Positions 43,467 to 52,676 of a DNA stretch of 64,000 bases are shown here, one piece after another (within the stretch, counting starts at the first letter, position 1; every line of letters begins with the position of its first letter). The notes below the pieces were generated by a model that saw only the letters and a program-made list of their open reading frames with translations, made no database searches and was not told the DNA's origin. The stretch covers positions 1-64,000 of the forward strand of contig NZ_JARVRH010000023.1 in the NCBI RefSeq assembly GCF_030209755.1, written 5' to 3'. Source of the DNA: Arthrobacter sp. efr-133-TYG-118 (GTDB lineage: Bacteria > Actinomycetota > Actinomycetes > Actinomycetales > Micrococcaceae). Made by a program: the position numbers and the translations under genes.

Positions 43467-44582
43467 ATGCCTCTGAATTCATCCAACGACCAGATCCCTG
43501 CAAGAGCTCGGAAGATTTCCTGGTCCGGTTCGGCGTCAACCGGCCGGCGCCCCGGCTCCACGCACGGCGGCCTGCGCTGGGAGTCGGTGCCATGGGCCGC
43601 GCGCCGTTCCCATCTTGGCCGGAGGGGGCTGGCGATCGGGATCGACATCGGTGGCACGAAGGTGGCAGCGGGAGTTGTGGATCCCTCGGGCCGTGTGGTC
43701 GAGGAAGCGCGGCGCTCCACTCCGGGCAATGACGCCCGGGCAGTGGAGCGAGTGATCGTCGAGCTTGTCCAGGAATTGGGCAGAAGCCACCGGATTGCCT
43801 CTGTGGGGATCGGCGCAGCCGGTTGGATGGATCTCGACGGCGGCACGGTGCTGTTCAGCCCGCATCTCGCCTGGCGTAACGAGCCGCTCCGCGAAAACCT
43901 GCAGAGCCTGCTGAGGCGCCCGGTACTCGTCACCAACGACGCCGACGCTGCCGCCTGGGCTGAATGGCGCTTCGGTGCAGGGCAAGGGGAGAGCCGCCTC
44001 GTCTGCATCACGCTCGGCACCGGCATCGGTGGTGCCATGGTCATGGACGGACGAGTGGAGCGTGGGCGTTTCGGTGTAGCGGGGGAGTTCGGCCACCAGA
44101 TCGTGGTGCCCGGCGGGCATCGCTGCGAATGCGGCAACCGCGGCTGCTGGGAGCAGTATGCTTCCGGTAACGCGCTCGGCAGGGAGGCCCGGGAGCTGGC
44201 CCTGCGGAATTCACCGGTTGCCTACGAACTGCTCAAGGCGGCCGGGGGCTCGGCCGGGAACATCACGGGCGTTACCGTGACGGAGCGGGCAAAAGCCGGG
44301 GACTCCGCTTCGAGGGAGCTCTTGGAAGAAGTGGGGCACTGGCTCGGGCTCGGCCTGGCGAACCTGGCGGCTGCGCTCGATCCAGGGACGTTCGTTATCG
44401 GTGGTGGGCTGTGCGACGCCGGTGAGCTTCTTGTGGGCCCTGCGCGGACAGCATTCACCCGGAACCTCACCGGCCGTGGTTTCCGTCCCGCGGCCGCCAT
44501 CAAGCTTGCGGCACTGGGACCGCGGGCCGGGATGATCGGCGCTGCCGACCTGTCCCGGGTCAGCGGCAGGGCACGCGGCTAG
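43467..44582 (+). CDS. ROK-family glucokinase
   Basis: Phosphorylates glucose with ATP. The ROK core begins at about residue 56 (AIGIDIGGTKVAAGVV), with LGTGIGGAMVMDG and the zinc-binding signature GGHRCECGNRGCWEQYASG. Of 371 residues the first 55 are Arg/Ser-rich and may be a real extension or a too-early start; an in-frame alternative lies near 43591. Ends 57 bases before the convergent membrane-protein gene. Confidence 0.9.
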   Translation: MPLNSSNDQIPARARKISWSGSASTGRRPGSTHGGLRWESVPWAARRSHLGRRGLAIGIDIGGTKVAAGVVDPSGRVVEEARRSTPGNDARAVERVIVELVQELGRSHRIASVGIGAAGWMDLDGGTVLFSPHLAWRNEPLRENLQSLLRRPVLVTNDADAAAWAEWRFGAGQGESRLVCITLGTGIGGAMVMDGRVERGRFGVAGEFGHQIVVPGGHRCECGNRGCWEQYASGNALGREARELALRNSPVAYELLKAAGGSAGNITGVTVTERAKAGDSASRELLEEVGHWLGLGLANLAAALDPGTFVIGGGLCDAGELLVGPARTAFTRNLTGRGFRPAAAIKLAALGPRAGMIGAADLSRVSGRARG

Positions 44583-44639
44583 TACGAGCTCCGCCGCGAG
44601 GGGATGCGCAGTGCAGCGATCGAAGGTGCGGCAGTCCGC

Positions 44640-45215
44640 CTAGACGCGGGCGCCGTCGTCGTTCTCGTCTTTTTCCTGGGGCAGCTTCATGATGAGGTAA
44701 ACCACTGAGGCCAGAAAGGTCGCCAGGATGCCCATCACTGCCAGGAGCGGCGCCGAGCGCCAGAACATCGCGGTGAACAGCAGGGCAAGCGGGCCGCCCA
44801 CGGCTCCTATCCAGGCGAGCATGGTCAGGGGTTCGGTACCGGCCAGGCTCGGCGGGTCCTCCGGGACGAAGCCGTTCCCGTCCTCGACGTCGTAGTCACG
44901 CGGACCGGTGGCTCCACTGCTGTCCTCGCTGCCGTCCCCACCGCCCGGGGGTTCTTCCGCAGCGCTTCTTTTTGACATTCCAGACAATCCAAGAGGGTCG
45001 AAGTCTTGGAAGGAACGGGATGATGAGCGCCCTGGAACGTCGTCCGGACCAGGCCCGGGCTCTGTCCCGGAATCGTTGCCGGGCTCCTCCGCCGTCGGCG
45101 CCTCGTCGAGGGCTGAGGAAGGCATCGACTCAAGCCGGGCCACCAAATCGAGCCAGACGGCGTCGTCGTCTTTGTTGGCGCTCTGGTCGGGGGAGTCAGG
45201 CCCTGGCCTATTCAT
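44640..45215 (-). CDS. Acidic, C-terminally membrane-anchored hypothetical protein
   Basis: A 191-residue protein. The first 125 or so are disordered and rich in Pro, Ser, Asp and Glu; two hydrophobic helices follow (LTMLAWIGAVGGPLALLFTAMFW and LLAVMGILATFLASVVYLIM, each under a turn of polar residues apart); the tail is charged. The start overlaps the esterase gene end by 8 bases, so they are co-transcribed. No family recognised. Confidence 0.75.
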   Translation of the reverse strand: MNRPGPDSPDQSANKDDDAVWLDLVARLESMPSSALDEAPTAEEPGNDSGTEPGPGPDDVPGRSSSRSFQDFDPLGLSGMSKRSAAEEPPGGGDGSEDSSGATGPRDYDVEDGNGFVPEDPPSLAGTEPLTMLAWIGAVGGPLALLFTAMFWRSAPLLAVMGILATFLASVVYLIMKLPQEKDENDDGARV

Positions 45216-46023
45216 GGGGTGAATCCCGAAGCTCGGCGGCGGACTGGCTGGCAGCGGTGGAACTGCTTGTCAGTCCTGCCATCGTTTTCCTGATGAACTC
45301 GGCCGAGCCCCGGAAAATCTCCAAGGCATCGTTGTCCAGAGTGGCCACGTGGTAGCTGTTCTCCAAGGTGCTGAACTCCATCGAAGCCTTGACCCGCTCC
45401 TTCAACTGCCTGATGCTTCGATCCGAAACCACGTGGTCCACGGAGGAACGGAAGACGCGCACCGGTGCGGAAATCCGGGGGAGCAGGGTGACAGTGTCCC
45501 TGTACATCTTTTTCAACTCATGGGCGGCGGCGACCGGTGTCCTGGGATACGCTCCCTCGTCCATGCCTGGTTTGAGGATGTCGTTGGCAATCGCCGGGGT
45601 GGATTTCATGACGTGCTTGAGGATGCCGACCACGGCGGCGCGGGGATCATCGATCACCAGCCCGGGATTCACGACGACGGTACCGGCCACGGGCCGGGTC
45701 GCCGCGATCCGGAGAGCCAATGTCCCTCCCATCGACAAGCCGGCGGCGAAGACGAAGTCGCACTCGGCCTGCAGCTGGAGATATGCCGCATCCAGCGCAC
45801 GGTGCCACTCCTGCCAGTGCCGCGTGGCCATGTCCTGCCACGTGGTCCCGTGGCCTGGAAGCAGGGGGAGGCGGACAGCGTAGCCTTCGGCCGCCAGGTA
45901 CTCGGCCCAGGGGCGCATGCTGTGCGGGCTGCCCGTGAAGCCGTGGCTCATCACGACGCCGATGCTGGGTCCACTACCGGTGAAGTCGCTGGCGTACGGC
46001 GAGGGATCGGGGAGAGTGTTCAT
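45208..46023 (-). CDS. Alpha/beta-hydrolase carboxylesterase (monoacylglycerol-lipase-like)
   Basis: A 271-residue hydrolase. It has oxyanion region VMSHGFTGSPHSM, nucleophile elbow GLSMGGTLAL, an Asp in FRSSVDHVVS and the catalytic His in ENSYHVATLDND, matching Est30-type esterases. The ATG at 46023 has GGAG 6 bases before it and is preferred to an upstream in-frame start that overlaps the divergent gene. Confidence 0.92.
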   Translation of the reverse strand: MNTLPDPSPYASDFTGSGPSIGVVMSHGFTGSPHSMRPWAEYLAAEGYAVRLPLLPGHGTTWQDMATRHWQEWHRALDAAYLQLQAECDFVFAAGLSMGGTLALRIAATRPVAGTVVVNPGLVIDDPRAAVVGILKHVMKSTPAIANDILKPGMDEGAYPRTPVAAAHELKKMYRDTVTLLPRISAPVRVFRSSVDHVVSDRSIRQLKERVKASMEFSTLENSYHVATLDNDALEIFRGSAEFIRKTMAGLTSSSTAASQSAAELRDSPHE

Positions 46024-46178
46024 GATGACTCCGAGGCTACTCTGTTGGCGGCACTGCTTTCCGTGATGAGTCCATCGTGTCACTGTTCGGGACATTTCTC
46101 ACTGGAGTATGGTGGCTTCTGAATGCGGGCCGGGACCGTCCGGACGCCTTGCAGACGCCGCCCCGGAGAGGAACCAAA

Positions 46179-46979
46179 GTGTTCTATTGGGTCATGAAAC
46201 GGATCTTTTTGGGTCCGCTTCTCAAATTGCTGTTCCGCCCCTGGGTCAAGGGCCTCGACAATGTTCCCCACGATGGCGCCGCGATTCTCGCTTCCAATCA
46301 TTTGTCCTTTTCAGACTCGATCTTCATGCCGGTGATGGTGCCCCGGCGCGTCAGTTTCCTGGCCAAGTCCGAGTACTTCACGGGTACCGGGCTCAAGGGC
46401 AGGCTTACGGCCATGTTCTTCCGGCTCACCAACCAATTGCCGATGGACCGTTCGGGCGGGGCCGCGTCCGAGTTGTCCTTGCAGGCCGGCAGGGACGTCC
46501 TGGCCGCAGGCGGCCTGCTGGGCATCTACCCGGAAGGCACCCGCAGCCCCGATGCCAAGCTGTACCGAGGCAAAGTAGGGGTCGCCAAACTTGCACTCCA
46601 AACCCGGGTGCCCGTTGTTCCCGTGGCGATGATCGGCACCGAGAAAGTCCAGCCCATCGGTAAGCGTTTGCCCACCATCCGCCGGATAGGGATCATTTTC
46701 GGTCAACCATTGGACTTCAGCCGGTACTACGGCCAAGAAGAAGACCACTCCGTTCAACGCGCCGTGACTGACGAAATCATGTACGAACTCATGCGGCTCT
46801 CGGGGCAGGATTACGTGTACGAATACGCCGCCGTCGTCAAGCAGCGGCTGGCCGGGCAGCTTCCGGAGCCGGCGGGCGGAAGCGAAGCGAATGCAGCCGA
46901 CGCCGGCGAGGAGGGCAGGCGCCCGACTGGCAACGGTCCAGAGCCGGACGGCGACGGTGCGGTGGCCGGGAAAGTGTGA
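46179..46979 (+). CDS. PlsC-family 1-acylglycerol-3-phosphate acyltransferase
   Basis: A 266-residue membrane-associated enzyme of phospholipid synthesis. It has NHLSFSDS (catalytic His and Asp), IYPEGTRSPD and VVPVAMIGT motifs, and an N-terminal hydrophobic region. The GTG at 46179 follows AGAGGAAC; an earlier GTG at 46077 is open but has no ribosome site. The tail (about 45 residues) is Gly/Ala/Glu-rich. The mycobacterial counterpart lies near aroG as here. Confidence 0.91.
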   Translation: MFYWVMKRIFLGPLLKLLFRPWVKGLDNVPHDGAAILASNHLSFSDSIFMPVMVPRRVSFLAKSEYFTGTGLKGRLTAMFFRLTNQLPMDRSGGAASELSLQAGRDVLAAGGLLGIYPEGTRSPDAKLYRGKVGVAKLALQTRVPVVPVAMIGTEKVQPIGKRLPTIRRIGIIFGQPLDFSRYYGQEEDHSVQRAVTDEIMYELMRLSGQDYVYEYAAVVKQRLAGQLPEPAGGSEANAADAGEEGRRPTGNGPEPDGDGAVAGKV

Positions 46980-47045
46980 CGGCCGGCGAATAAGGGTTAC
47001 GGAAGCCGTGCCCCGAACAGCGGGCAAGGCAACTAGTCTTGGAGA

Positions 47046-48473
47046 GTGACTGAGCTATCCGCGAACCCCGCACCGTCCATGACCGGCCCCCTGAACAGTT
47101 CCCTGGGCAGCCCCCTGACCAGCACCGCGCAAAGTGGCGCGGCAAACTATCCCGGCTTGGACGATTGGCGCCAGCTGCCTATCTCGCAGCAACCCACCTG
47201 GACCGATAGGGGCGTCTTCGATGCCTCCGTCAAAGAACTCTCCGTGCTTCCGCCGCTGGTCTTCGCGGGCGAAGTCGACATACTGCGCGAGCGTTTGGCC
47301 GCCGCAGCCCAGGGCAAGGCATTCCTGCTCCAAGGCGGCGACTGCGCCGAGACCTTCGAGGACGCCACAGCTGACAAGATCAGTGCCAGGGTCCGCACCA
47401 TCCTGCAGATGGCCGTTGTCCTCACCTATGGTGCGGCCATGCCCGTCATCAAGATGGGCCGTATGGCCGGCCAGTTCGCCAAGCCCCGGTCGTCGAACGA
47501 GGAAACCCGCGACGGCGTGACCTTGCCTGCTTACCGCGGCGACATCGTCAACGGCTACGATTTCACCCCGGAGTCCCGCGCCCACGACGCCAGCCGAATG
47601 CTGAAGGCCTACCACACCTCGGCTTCCACACTGAACCTCATCCGCGCCTTCACACAGGGCGGCTTCGCCGATCTCCGCCTGGTGCACCTCTGGAACAAGG
47701 GCTTCACCGAAAACCCCGCCCATGCCCGCTACGAGTCCCTGGCGAGGGACATCGACCGTGCCATCAAGTTCATGGCGTCCTGCGGTGCCGATTTCGAAGC
47801 CCTCAAGCGCGTGGAGTTCTTCGCGAGCCACGAGGCGCTCCTGCTGGACTACGAGCGTGCCCTGACGCGCATCGACTCCCGCACGGGACTTCCCTACGAC
47901 ACCTCCGGGCACTTCCTCTGGATCGGTGAGCGCACGCGTGAGCTCGACCATGCGCATGTGGACTTCCTGTCCCGGGTGCGAAACCCGATCGGCGTCAAGC
48001 TCGGTCCCGGGACCTCCGGAGACGACGCGTTGCGGCTCATTGACAAGCTGGACCCGAACCGCGAGCCTGGCCGCCTCACGTTCATCACCCGGATGGGTTC
48101 CAAGAACATCCGCGAGAAGCTGCCCGCCGTCGTCGAAAAGGTCACGGCCTCCGGCGCGCAGGTCCTTTGGGTCACGGACCCCATGCACGGGAACACGGTC
48201 ACGTCGCCCAACGGGTACAAGACCCGCAACTTCGACGACGTCGTGGACGAAGTCCGCGGCTTCTTCGAAGTCCACCACGCCTTGGGCACGGTACCCGGTG
48301 GCCTGCACATGGAAATGACCGGCGATGACGTCGCGGAATGCCTTGGTGGCGCCGATCCGATTGACCAGGATGCCTTCCTGGACCGCTACGAGTCAGTGTG
48401 CGATCCCCGCCTGAACCACATGCAGTCCCTCGAGATGGCATTCCTCGTGGCTGGAGCCCTCACCAAGCGCTAG
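47046..48473 (+). CDS. aroG: Class II DAHP synthase
   Basis: First step of the shikimate pathway: phosphoenolpyruvate plus erythrose 4-phosphate to DAHP. The 475-residue plant-type (class II) enzyme shows LQGGDCAETF, KMGRMAGQFAKPRS, YRGDIVNG, GEHTR-like GERTRELDHAHV and WVTDPMHGNT, HMEMTGDDVAECLGG. GTG start with GGAGA upstream. Ends at a strong bidirectional terminator. Confidence 0.97.
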   Translation: MTELSANPAPSMTGPLNSSLGSPLTSTAQSGAANYPGLDDWRQLPISQQPTWTDRGVFDASVKELSVLPPLVFAGEVDILRERLAAAAQGKAFLLQGGDCAETFEDATADKISARVRTILQMAVVLTYGAAMPVIKMGRMAGQFAKPRSSNEETRDGVTLPAYRGDIVNGYDFTPESRAHDASRMLKAYHTSASTLNLIRAFTQGGFADLRLVHLWNKGFTENPAHARYESLARDIDRAIKFMASCGADFEALKRVEFFASHEALLLDYERALTRIDSRTGLPYDTSGHFLWIGERTRELDHAHVDFLSRVRNPIGVKLGPGTSGDDALRLIDKLDPNREPGRLTFITRMGSKNIREKLPAVVEKVTASGAQVLWVTDPMHGNTVTSPNGYKTRNFDDVVDEVRGFFEVHHALGTVPGGLHMEMTGDDVAECLGGADPIDQDAFLDRYESVCDPRLNHMQSLEMAFLVAGALTKR

Positions 48474-48507
48474 TCCGGCGAGCAGGCCATCCAGCGAGCA
48501 GGCTTGA

Positions 48508-48551
48508 ATACGGGAAAGGCGATCCGGGACTCCGGATCGCCTTTCCCGTAT
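48508..48551. terminator. Bidirectional terminator between aroG and the PASTA kinase
   Basis: A perfect 20-bp stem: ATACGGGAAAGGCGATCCGG with its complement, loop GACT. The gap between the convergent genes is 87 bases. Confidence 0.92.
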
Positions 48552-48560
48552 AGCTAGTTC

Positions 48561-50651
48561 CTACACCACGGTCAAGGTGACGACGGAGCCCTCCGGCGCA
48601 TCGCTGTCCACGGGGTTCTGGTCACGGACAGTGCCGAAGAAGCCACCCAGGATGTTGTTGATCTTGACGTCGAATCCGAGCTGCTCCAAGGCCTTGCGGG
48701 CAACGTCCGCCTGCTTGCCGATGAAGTTGGGGACGTGCACCATTTTCGGCCCCTTGGACAGGGTCAACATGACGGAGTCGCCGCGGATCAAGGTACCGTT
48801 GGCAGGGGTCTGGCTGACCACGGCTCCCGAGGGGACCTTTTTGTCGTTGACGGGTTCCGGCGCAATTTTCGCGGTCAATCCGGCGTCGCTGATCGCTTTG
48901 ACGGCTGCTTGCTGGGTCAGGCCGCGGACATCTGGTACGGGGAGGGGCTGCGGTCCCTTGGAAACCACCAATGCCACCGGGGTGCCGTGGCGGACCGCGG
49001 TGTCCTGGGCCGGGGACTGGGAGATGACCGTGCCTGAAGGCACTTTGTCGTCAAACTGCTCGGTGACTTTGCCGAGGGTCATTCCGGCCACGCCAAGGGC
49101 ATTCTTTGCCTGGTCGAGTGTCAAACCCGACATCGCGGTAAGCGGAAACAACTGCGGACCCTTCGAGACGAAGAGCGACACGGCTTGGAACTTCCGGACC
49201 ACCTGGCCGGACGCGGGTTCCGTTCCAACCGCCAACCCTGCCGTGACTTCGTCGTCGAACACGTCTTTTGGCTCGGATTGGAAGCCGGCGGTCCTGAGCA
49301 GTTGCTGTGCCTCCGCAACTGTCTTGTTCCTGGTGTCAGGTATGGTTCCGGGCGAGCCCGGCCCCATGCCGAAGAACCAGCCTGCCGCACTGGCCAGGAT
49401 CGCCAGCACAATCACGACAATTGTCCAGATCACTGCCCGGCGGCGCGGGTTGCCTTCCCGCAAGGAGCGCGACGGCGTGGCCGCGGCCCGGGCGCGGTCC
49501 TTTTCCTCCTGGCGCTCCATCCGCTTGATGTCGCGTTTGCTCGGTGCGGCTTCGGCCGGAGCTTGGGGTTCCCGGTCCTGTGGCACCTGGACGTCGAAAG
49601 CCGCGGCGCCGGGGGAGAACCCCGACGGCGGAAGCACCGTGGTTGGATTGCGCTGGCTTGAGATAATCTCCGTCGGGCGGCCGATCCGTTCCAGGGACTC
49701 GGTACGTTCGGCATGGAAAGGGGCGACTACCGCGGTTGCCCCGGCGGCTTCCCGTTGCCCTTCGGGCGTTGCCGCCTTGGCGGCCGGCGGATTGATGTCC
49801 AGTTGCGCGTCGCTCAAGGTTGTGCGGATATGCCGCAGTTCGGACAAGAGCGCGGATCCGTCCACAGGACGATCTTCAGGTTCCTTCGCCGTGCACCACT
49901 GGACGAGTTCGTCCACGTCCGCGGCAAGGCCGGGCACCGCGAGCGACGGCGGAGCGACGGCCGCGTTGACGTGCTGGTAGGCAACCTGGATGGGAACGTC
50001 GCCCCCATATGGTTGGCCGCCGGTAAGCATTTCGTAAAGCATGATGCCGGTGGAGTAGATGTCGCTCCGGGCATCCGCGGGTTTGCCGAGGACCAGTTCG
50101 GGAGCCAGATATGCGACTGTGCCGATCAGGGCGCCGGTGCTGGTTGTCGCAGTGACCGCCCGGGCCAGGCCGAAATCGCCCACCTTGATGCGGCCGTCAT
50201 CTGCGATCAGGACGTTCTCGGGTTTCACGTCGCGGTGGATCAGCCCCGCCGCGTGGGCGGCCGCGAGCCCTTCGATGACGGGATCGATCAGTGCGAAGGC
50301 CAGCCGGGGCGGAAGCGCTACTTTCTCGTTGAGGACGTCACGCAGAGTGTGGCCTTTGATGTATTCCATCACGATGTACGCAATGTGGCCGTCTTGTCCC
50401 TGGTCGAGGACACCTACGACGTGCGGGTGGGAAAGGCTCGCCGCGGCCCGGGCCTCGCGCTGGAGGCGGTCCAGGAAGTTTTGGTCATTGGACAGGTGCG
50501 GATGCAGCACTTTGAGCGCCACGTCGCGGTCGAGACGCTCGTCGGTGGCGAGGTAGACGGTTGACATTCCGCCGTTCGCGAGGCGCGATCGCACCAGGTA
50601 GCGCCCGTCCACGAGGGATCCGAGGAGTTGGTCCGAAACTTGTTCCTGCAC
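48561..50651 (-). CDS. PASTA-domain Ser/Thr protein kinase (PknL-like)
   Basis: A 696-residue receptor kinase: Hanks kinase domain at about 18-275 (glycine loop LANGGMSTVYLA, VALKVL, HRDVKPEN, DFGLA, Thr-rich activation loop TATTSTGALIGT, APE), basic juxtamembrane region, one membrane helix (AVIWTIVVIVLAILASAAGWFF, near 415) and about four extracellular PASTA domains to the end. PASTA domains bind muropeptides, linking kinase to wall growth. The location beside aroG and an Rv2175c-like gene is that of pknL, though mycobacterial PknL, as I recall, lacks PASTA domains. Confidence 0.93.
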   Translation of the reverse strand: MQEQVSDQLLGSLVDGRYLVRSRLANGGMSTVYLATDERLDRDVALKVLHPHLSNDQNFLDRLQREARAAASLSHPHVVGVLDQGQDGHIAYIVMEYIKGHTLRDVLNEKVALPPRLAFALIDPVIEGLAAAHAAGLIHRDVKPENVLIADDGRIKVGDFGLARAVTATTSTGALIGTVAYLAPELVLGKPADARSDIYSTGIMLYEMLTGGQPYGGDVPIQVAYQHVNAAVAPPSLAVPGLAADVDELVQWCTAKEPEDRPVDGSALLSELRHIRTTLSDAQLDINPPAAKAATPEGQREAAGATAVVAPFHAERTESLERIGRPTEIISSQRNPTTVLPPSGFSPGAAAFDVQVPQDREPQAPAEAAPSKRDIKRMERQEEKDRARAAATPSRSLREGNPRRRAVIWTIVVIVLAILASAAGWFFGMGPGSPGTIPDTRNKTVAEAQQLLRTAGFQSEPKDVFDDEVTAGLAVGTEPASGQVVRKFQAVSLFVSKGPQLFPLTAMSGLTLDQAKNALGVAGMTLGKVTEQFDDKVPSGTVISQSPAQDTAVRHGTPVALVVSKGPQPLPVPDVRGLTQQAAVKAISDAGLTAKIAPEPVNDKKVPSGAVVSQTPANGTLIRGDSVMLTLSKGPKMVHVPNFIGKQADVARKALEQLGFDVKINNILGGFFGTVRDQNPVDSDAPEGSVVTLTVV

Positions 50652-50673
50652 CCTACGATCCTAGTTGAGCAAA

Positions 50674-50712
50674 AACACGGGCCCGAATCGACATGCGATC
50701 CGGGCCCGTGTT
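50674..50712 (-). terminator. Terminator of the LysM transglycosylase gene
   Basis: AACACGGGCCCG pairs with CGGGCCCGTGTT (12 bp); on the minus strand it is followed by TTTGCTC. It separates the transglycosylase transcript from the kinase gene downstream. Confidence 0.85.
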
Positions 50713-50724
50713 GTGCGACGCGAC

Positions 50725-52092
50725 TTAGCTGAAGTTCTTCTTGAGGGCCAGGATCGAGGCGACGTAGGTCTTGGTGTCGTCGTACATGCCGTGCTTGCTG
50801 ACCGAGTATTGGCCCTGGTAGTAGCCTGCGATGGCCGTGTTCAGATCCTTGCTGGTGTTGACGAGGGCCCGGATGATGGCGACGCCTGCGGTCACGTTGT
50901 CATACGGGTCCAGGATGTTGAGCTTGCGTCCCACCAGTTGGGAAGCCCATTCACCGGAGGAGGGAATCACCTGCATCGTGCCGATGGCGTTGGCGGGAGA
51001 GACCGCACGCTGGTTGAAGCCGGATTCCTGGTAGGCGAACGCCATGGCCAACGACGGGTCCACCCCCATCCGACGCGCGGTATCGGCTACGATCCCCTTC
51101 ATCTGGGCTGTGCTGGGAACCGGGGACGCATTGAGCAGGGCCTTGTTCGCGTTGGCTGAACTGACCACCGCCTCCGGGTAGGTGTAGCCCAGGAACGTGC
51201 TCGGAACCAAGGGGGTGCTGACCGGAGCCGGAGCCGAGGCCGCAGGGGCGCCCGGAATGGCGAGCTTCTGCCCCGGATAAATGATGGTGCTCATGGACAG
51301 CTTGTTGGCCGAGAGCAGCGATGACAGGGACACGCCAAGGCGGGACGCGATGCCGCCCAAGGTGTCACCCGACTTGATGGTGTAGGGGCCGGTGCTGGCA
51401 AGTGCCGGTGTTGCCGGCGCTGATGCAGGGACCAGTACAGCGGGAGCCGGTGCCGCTGGGGCCGGTGCGTTCGTTCCCGGGCCGACCTTGATCTTCTGTC
51501 CGGGGTAGATGATGGACCGGCCGTTGAGGCCGTTCCAATTGAAGACATCGGACAGCGCCACGCCGTGGCGGGCGGCAATACCGCTCAGGGTATCGCCGGA
51601 TACGACTGTGTAGCTGGCAGCCGACGACGACGTGCTGGGTGCCGGGCTCGGAGCGGGTGCCGGGGCACTTGGAGCCGTTGCGGAACCGGACAACTTGATC
51701 TGCTGTCCCGGGTAGATGATGGTGTTGCCCGAGAGCCCGTTGAGCTGCAGGACGGTGTTGGTGTCCAGCCCGTAGCGCGCCGCGATGCCGCTGATGGTAT
51801 CGCCCCGGACGATGGTGTACGTGGCCGGAGCCGCCGGTGCCATGGGTTGCATGGCTGCCGGGATCGTCGCGGCAACCGCGGAGGCGGGAATGACGTTTGC
51901 GGACATGGCGGCGGCCTGGGCCCGGATGGCCGCAGTCAGCGATGCGGGGATCTTCTGGGTTTGTACCGCCGGAAGCGCTGTTGCCGGTTGGGCGAGCGCC
52001 AATGAAGAGAGCATGACGGCGGGCAGGGCCGCTGTGGTGGCCGCAATAATGGGCATGCTCGTTGTCTTCTTGGGCGAGCGGGGCGTCGTCAT
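50725..52092 (-). CDS. Secreted LysM lytic transglycosylase
   Basis: A 455-residue exported wall enzyme. The signal-like N-terminus (MPIIAATTAALPAVMLSSLALAQPATA) is followed by three LysM peptidoglycan-binding modules (YTIVRGDTISGIAARYG, YTVVSGDTLSGIAARHG, YTIKSGDTLGGIASRLG) with Pro/Ala linkers, and a C-terminal SLT domain with catalytic Glu in AMAFAYQESGFNQRAVSPANAIGTMQV. The ATG at 52092 (AGGA 8 bases before) is preferred; ATG 52107 is an alternative. Confidence 0.92.
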   Translation of the reverse strand: MTTPRSPKKTTSMPIIAATTAALPAVMLSSLALAQPATALPAVQTQKIPASLTAAIRAQAAAMSANVIPASAVAATIPAAMQPMAPAAPATYTIVRGDTISGIAARYGLDTNTVLQLNGLSGNTIIYPGQQIKLSGSATAPSAPAPAPSPAPSTSSSAASYTVVSGDTLSGIAARHGVALSDVFNWNGLNGRSIIYPGQKIKVGPGTNAPAPAAPAPAVLVPASAPATPALASTGPYTIKSGDTLGGIASRLGVSLSSLLSANKLSMSTIIYPGQKLAIPGAPAASAPAPVSTPLVPSTFLGYTYPEAVVSSANANKALLNASPVPSTAQMKGIVADTARRMGVDPSLAMAFAYQESGFNQRAVSPANAIGTMQVIPSSGEWASQLVGRKLNILDPYDNVTAGVAIIRALVNTSKDLNTAIAGYYQGQYSVSKHGMYDDTKTYVASILALKKNFS

Positions 52093-52167
52093 GGGAGCAA
52101 TCCTCATCTCAGCAGCGGATGTTGGGAATGCCGCTGTTGCCAGTGTTACTAAAGTTAGTAGTGATGC

Positions 52168-52197
52168 AAATGTGATCAATGTGAATCTCTCACATTT
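52168..52197. promoter_or_regulatory. TGTGA repeats in the transglycosylase promoter
   Basis: AAATGTGA (52168-52175), AATGTGA (52178-52184) and TCACATT (52190-52196). The last two form TGTGA-N5-TCACA, one base shorter than a classical CRP/GlxR site. Lies in the 224-base divergent gap between the transglycosylase and Rv2175c-like genes. Confidence 0.4.
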
Positions 52198-52316
52198 TTC
52201 GATTCGGCACAAGAAATCCCGGAGCATTCGATTCTTGGGCAATTCGGGGACACAAATTCCGCCCGTACCGTCCGTCCGGCTAGGCGCAAAGCGCGCGGGC
52301 GTGGCAATCTTGATCC

Positions 52317-52670
52317 GTGAGTAATGTAGAAAGCCTCGTTTCCGAATGGCTGCCGCTGCCCGATGTGGCAGAGCTGCTGAACGTTTCAATCACCAAGGTC
52401 CACGGTCTTCTGGACGAGCGTGCAGTGGTGGCTGTGAGAGTGGGCGAACGCAATATCCGTTCGATTCCTGCCCTCTTTATCCAGGACGGTCATGTGGTGG
52501 ATAGCCTGAAGGGCACCATCGCAGTGCTTGGCGATGCCGGGTACACGGATGAGGAGCTCATCGCGTGGCTTTTCACTCCGGACGAGTCGCTGCGTGGCCG
52601 CCCTGTCGACGCGCTCCGTGAAGGGCGCAAAACTGAAATCCGACGCAGGGCTCAATCGCTTGCCTGGTAA
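52317..52670 (+). CDS. Rv2175c-like DNA-binding protein
   Basis: A 117-residue protein with an N-terminal helix-turn-helix (LPLPDVAELLNVSITKVHGLLDE) and a conserved C-terminal domain (LKGTIAVLGDAGYTDEELIAWLFTPD). In Mycobacterium, Rv2175c is a DNA-binding substrate of PknL; the same pairing here supports the name. GTG start with no clear ribosome site, so the message may be leaderless or nearly so. Confidence 0.9.
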   Translation: MSNVESLVSEWLPLPDVAELLNVSITKVHGLLDERAVVAVRVGERNIRSIPALFIQDGHVVDSLKGTIAVLGDAGYTDEELIAWLFTPDESLRGRPVDALREGRKTEIRRRAQSLAW

Positions 52671-52676
52671 GGGAAT

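Noticed and set aside
43262..44137. N-terminal extension of about 290 codons on the FadD frame
   Set aside because: It lies antisense to the glucokinase, lacks a ribosome site, and the normal FadD start with GGAG is at 43261.
52093..52316. c-di-AMP (ydaO-type) riboswitch before the LysM transglycosylase
   Set aside because: Such switches occur before actinobacterial wall hydrolases, but I could not find the conserved core sequences here.
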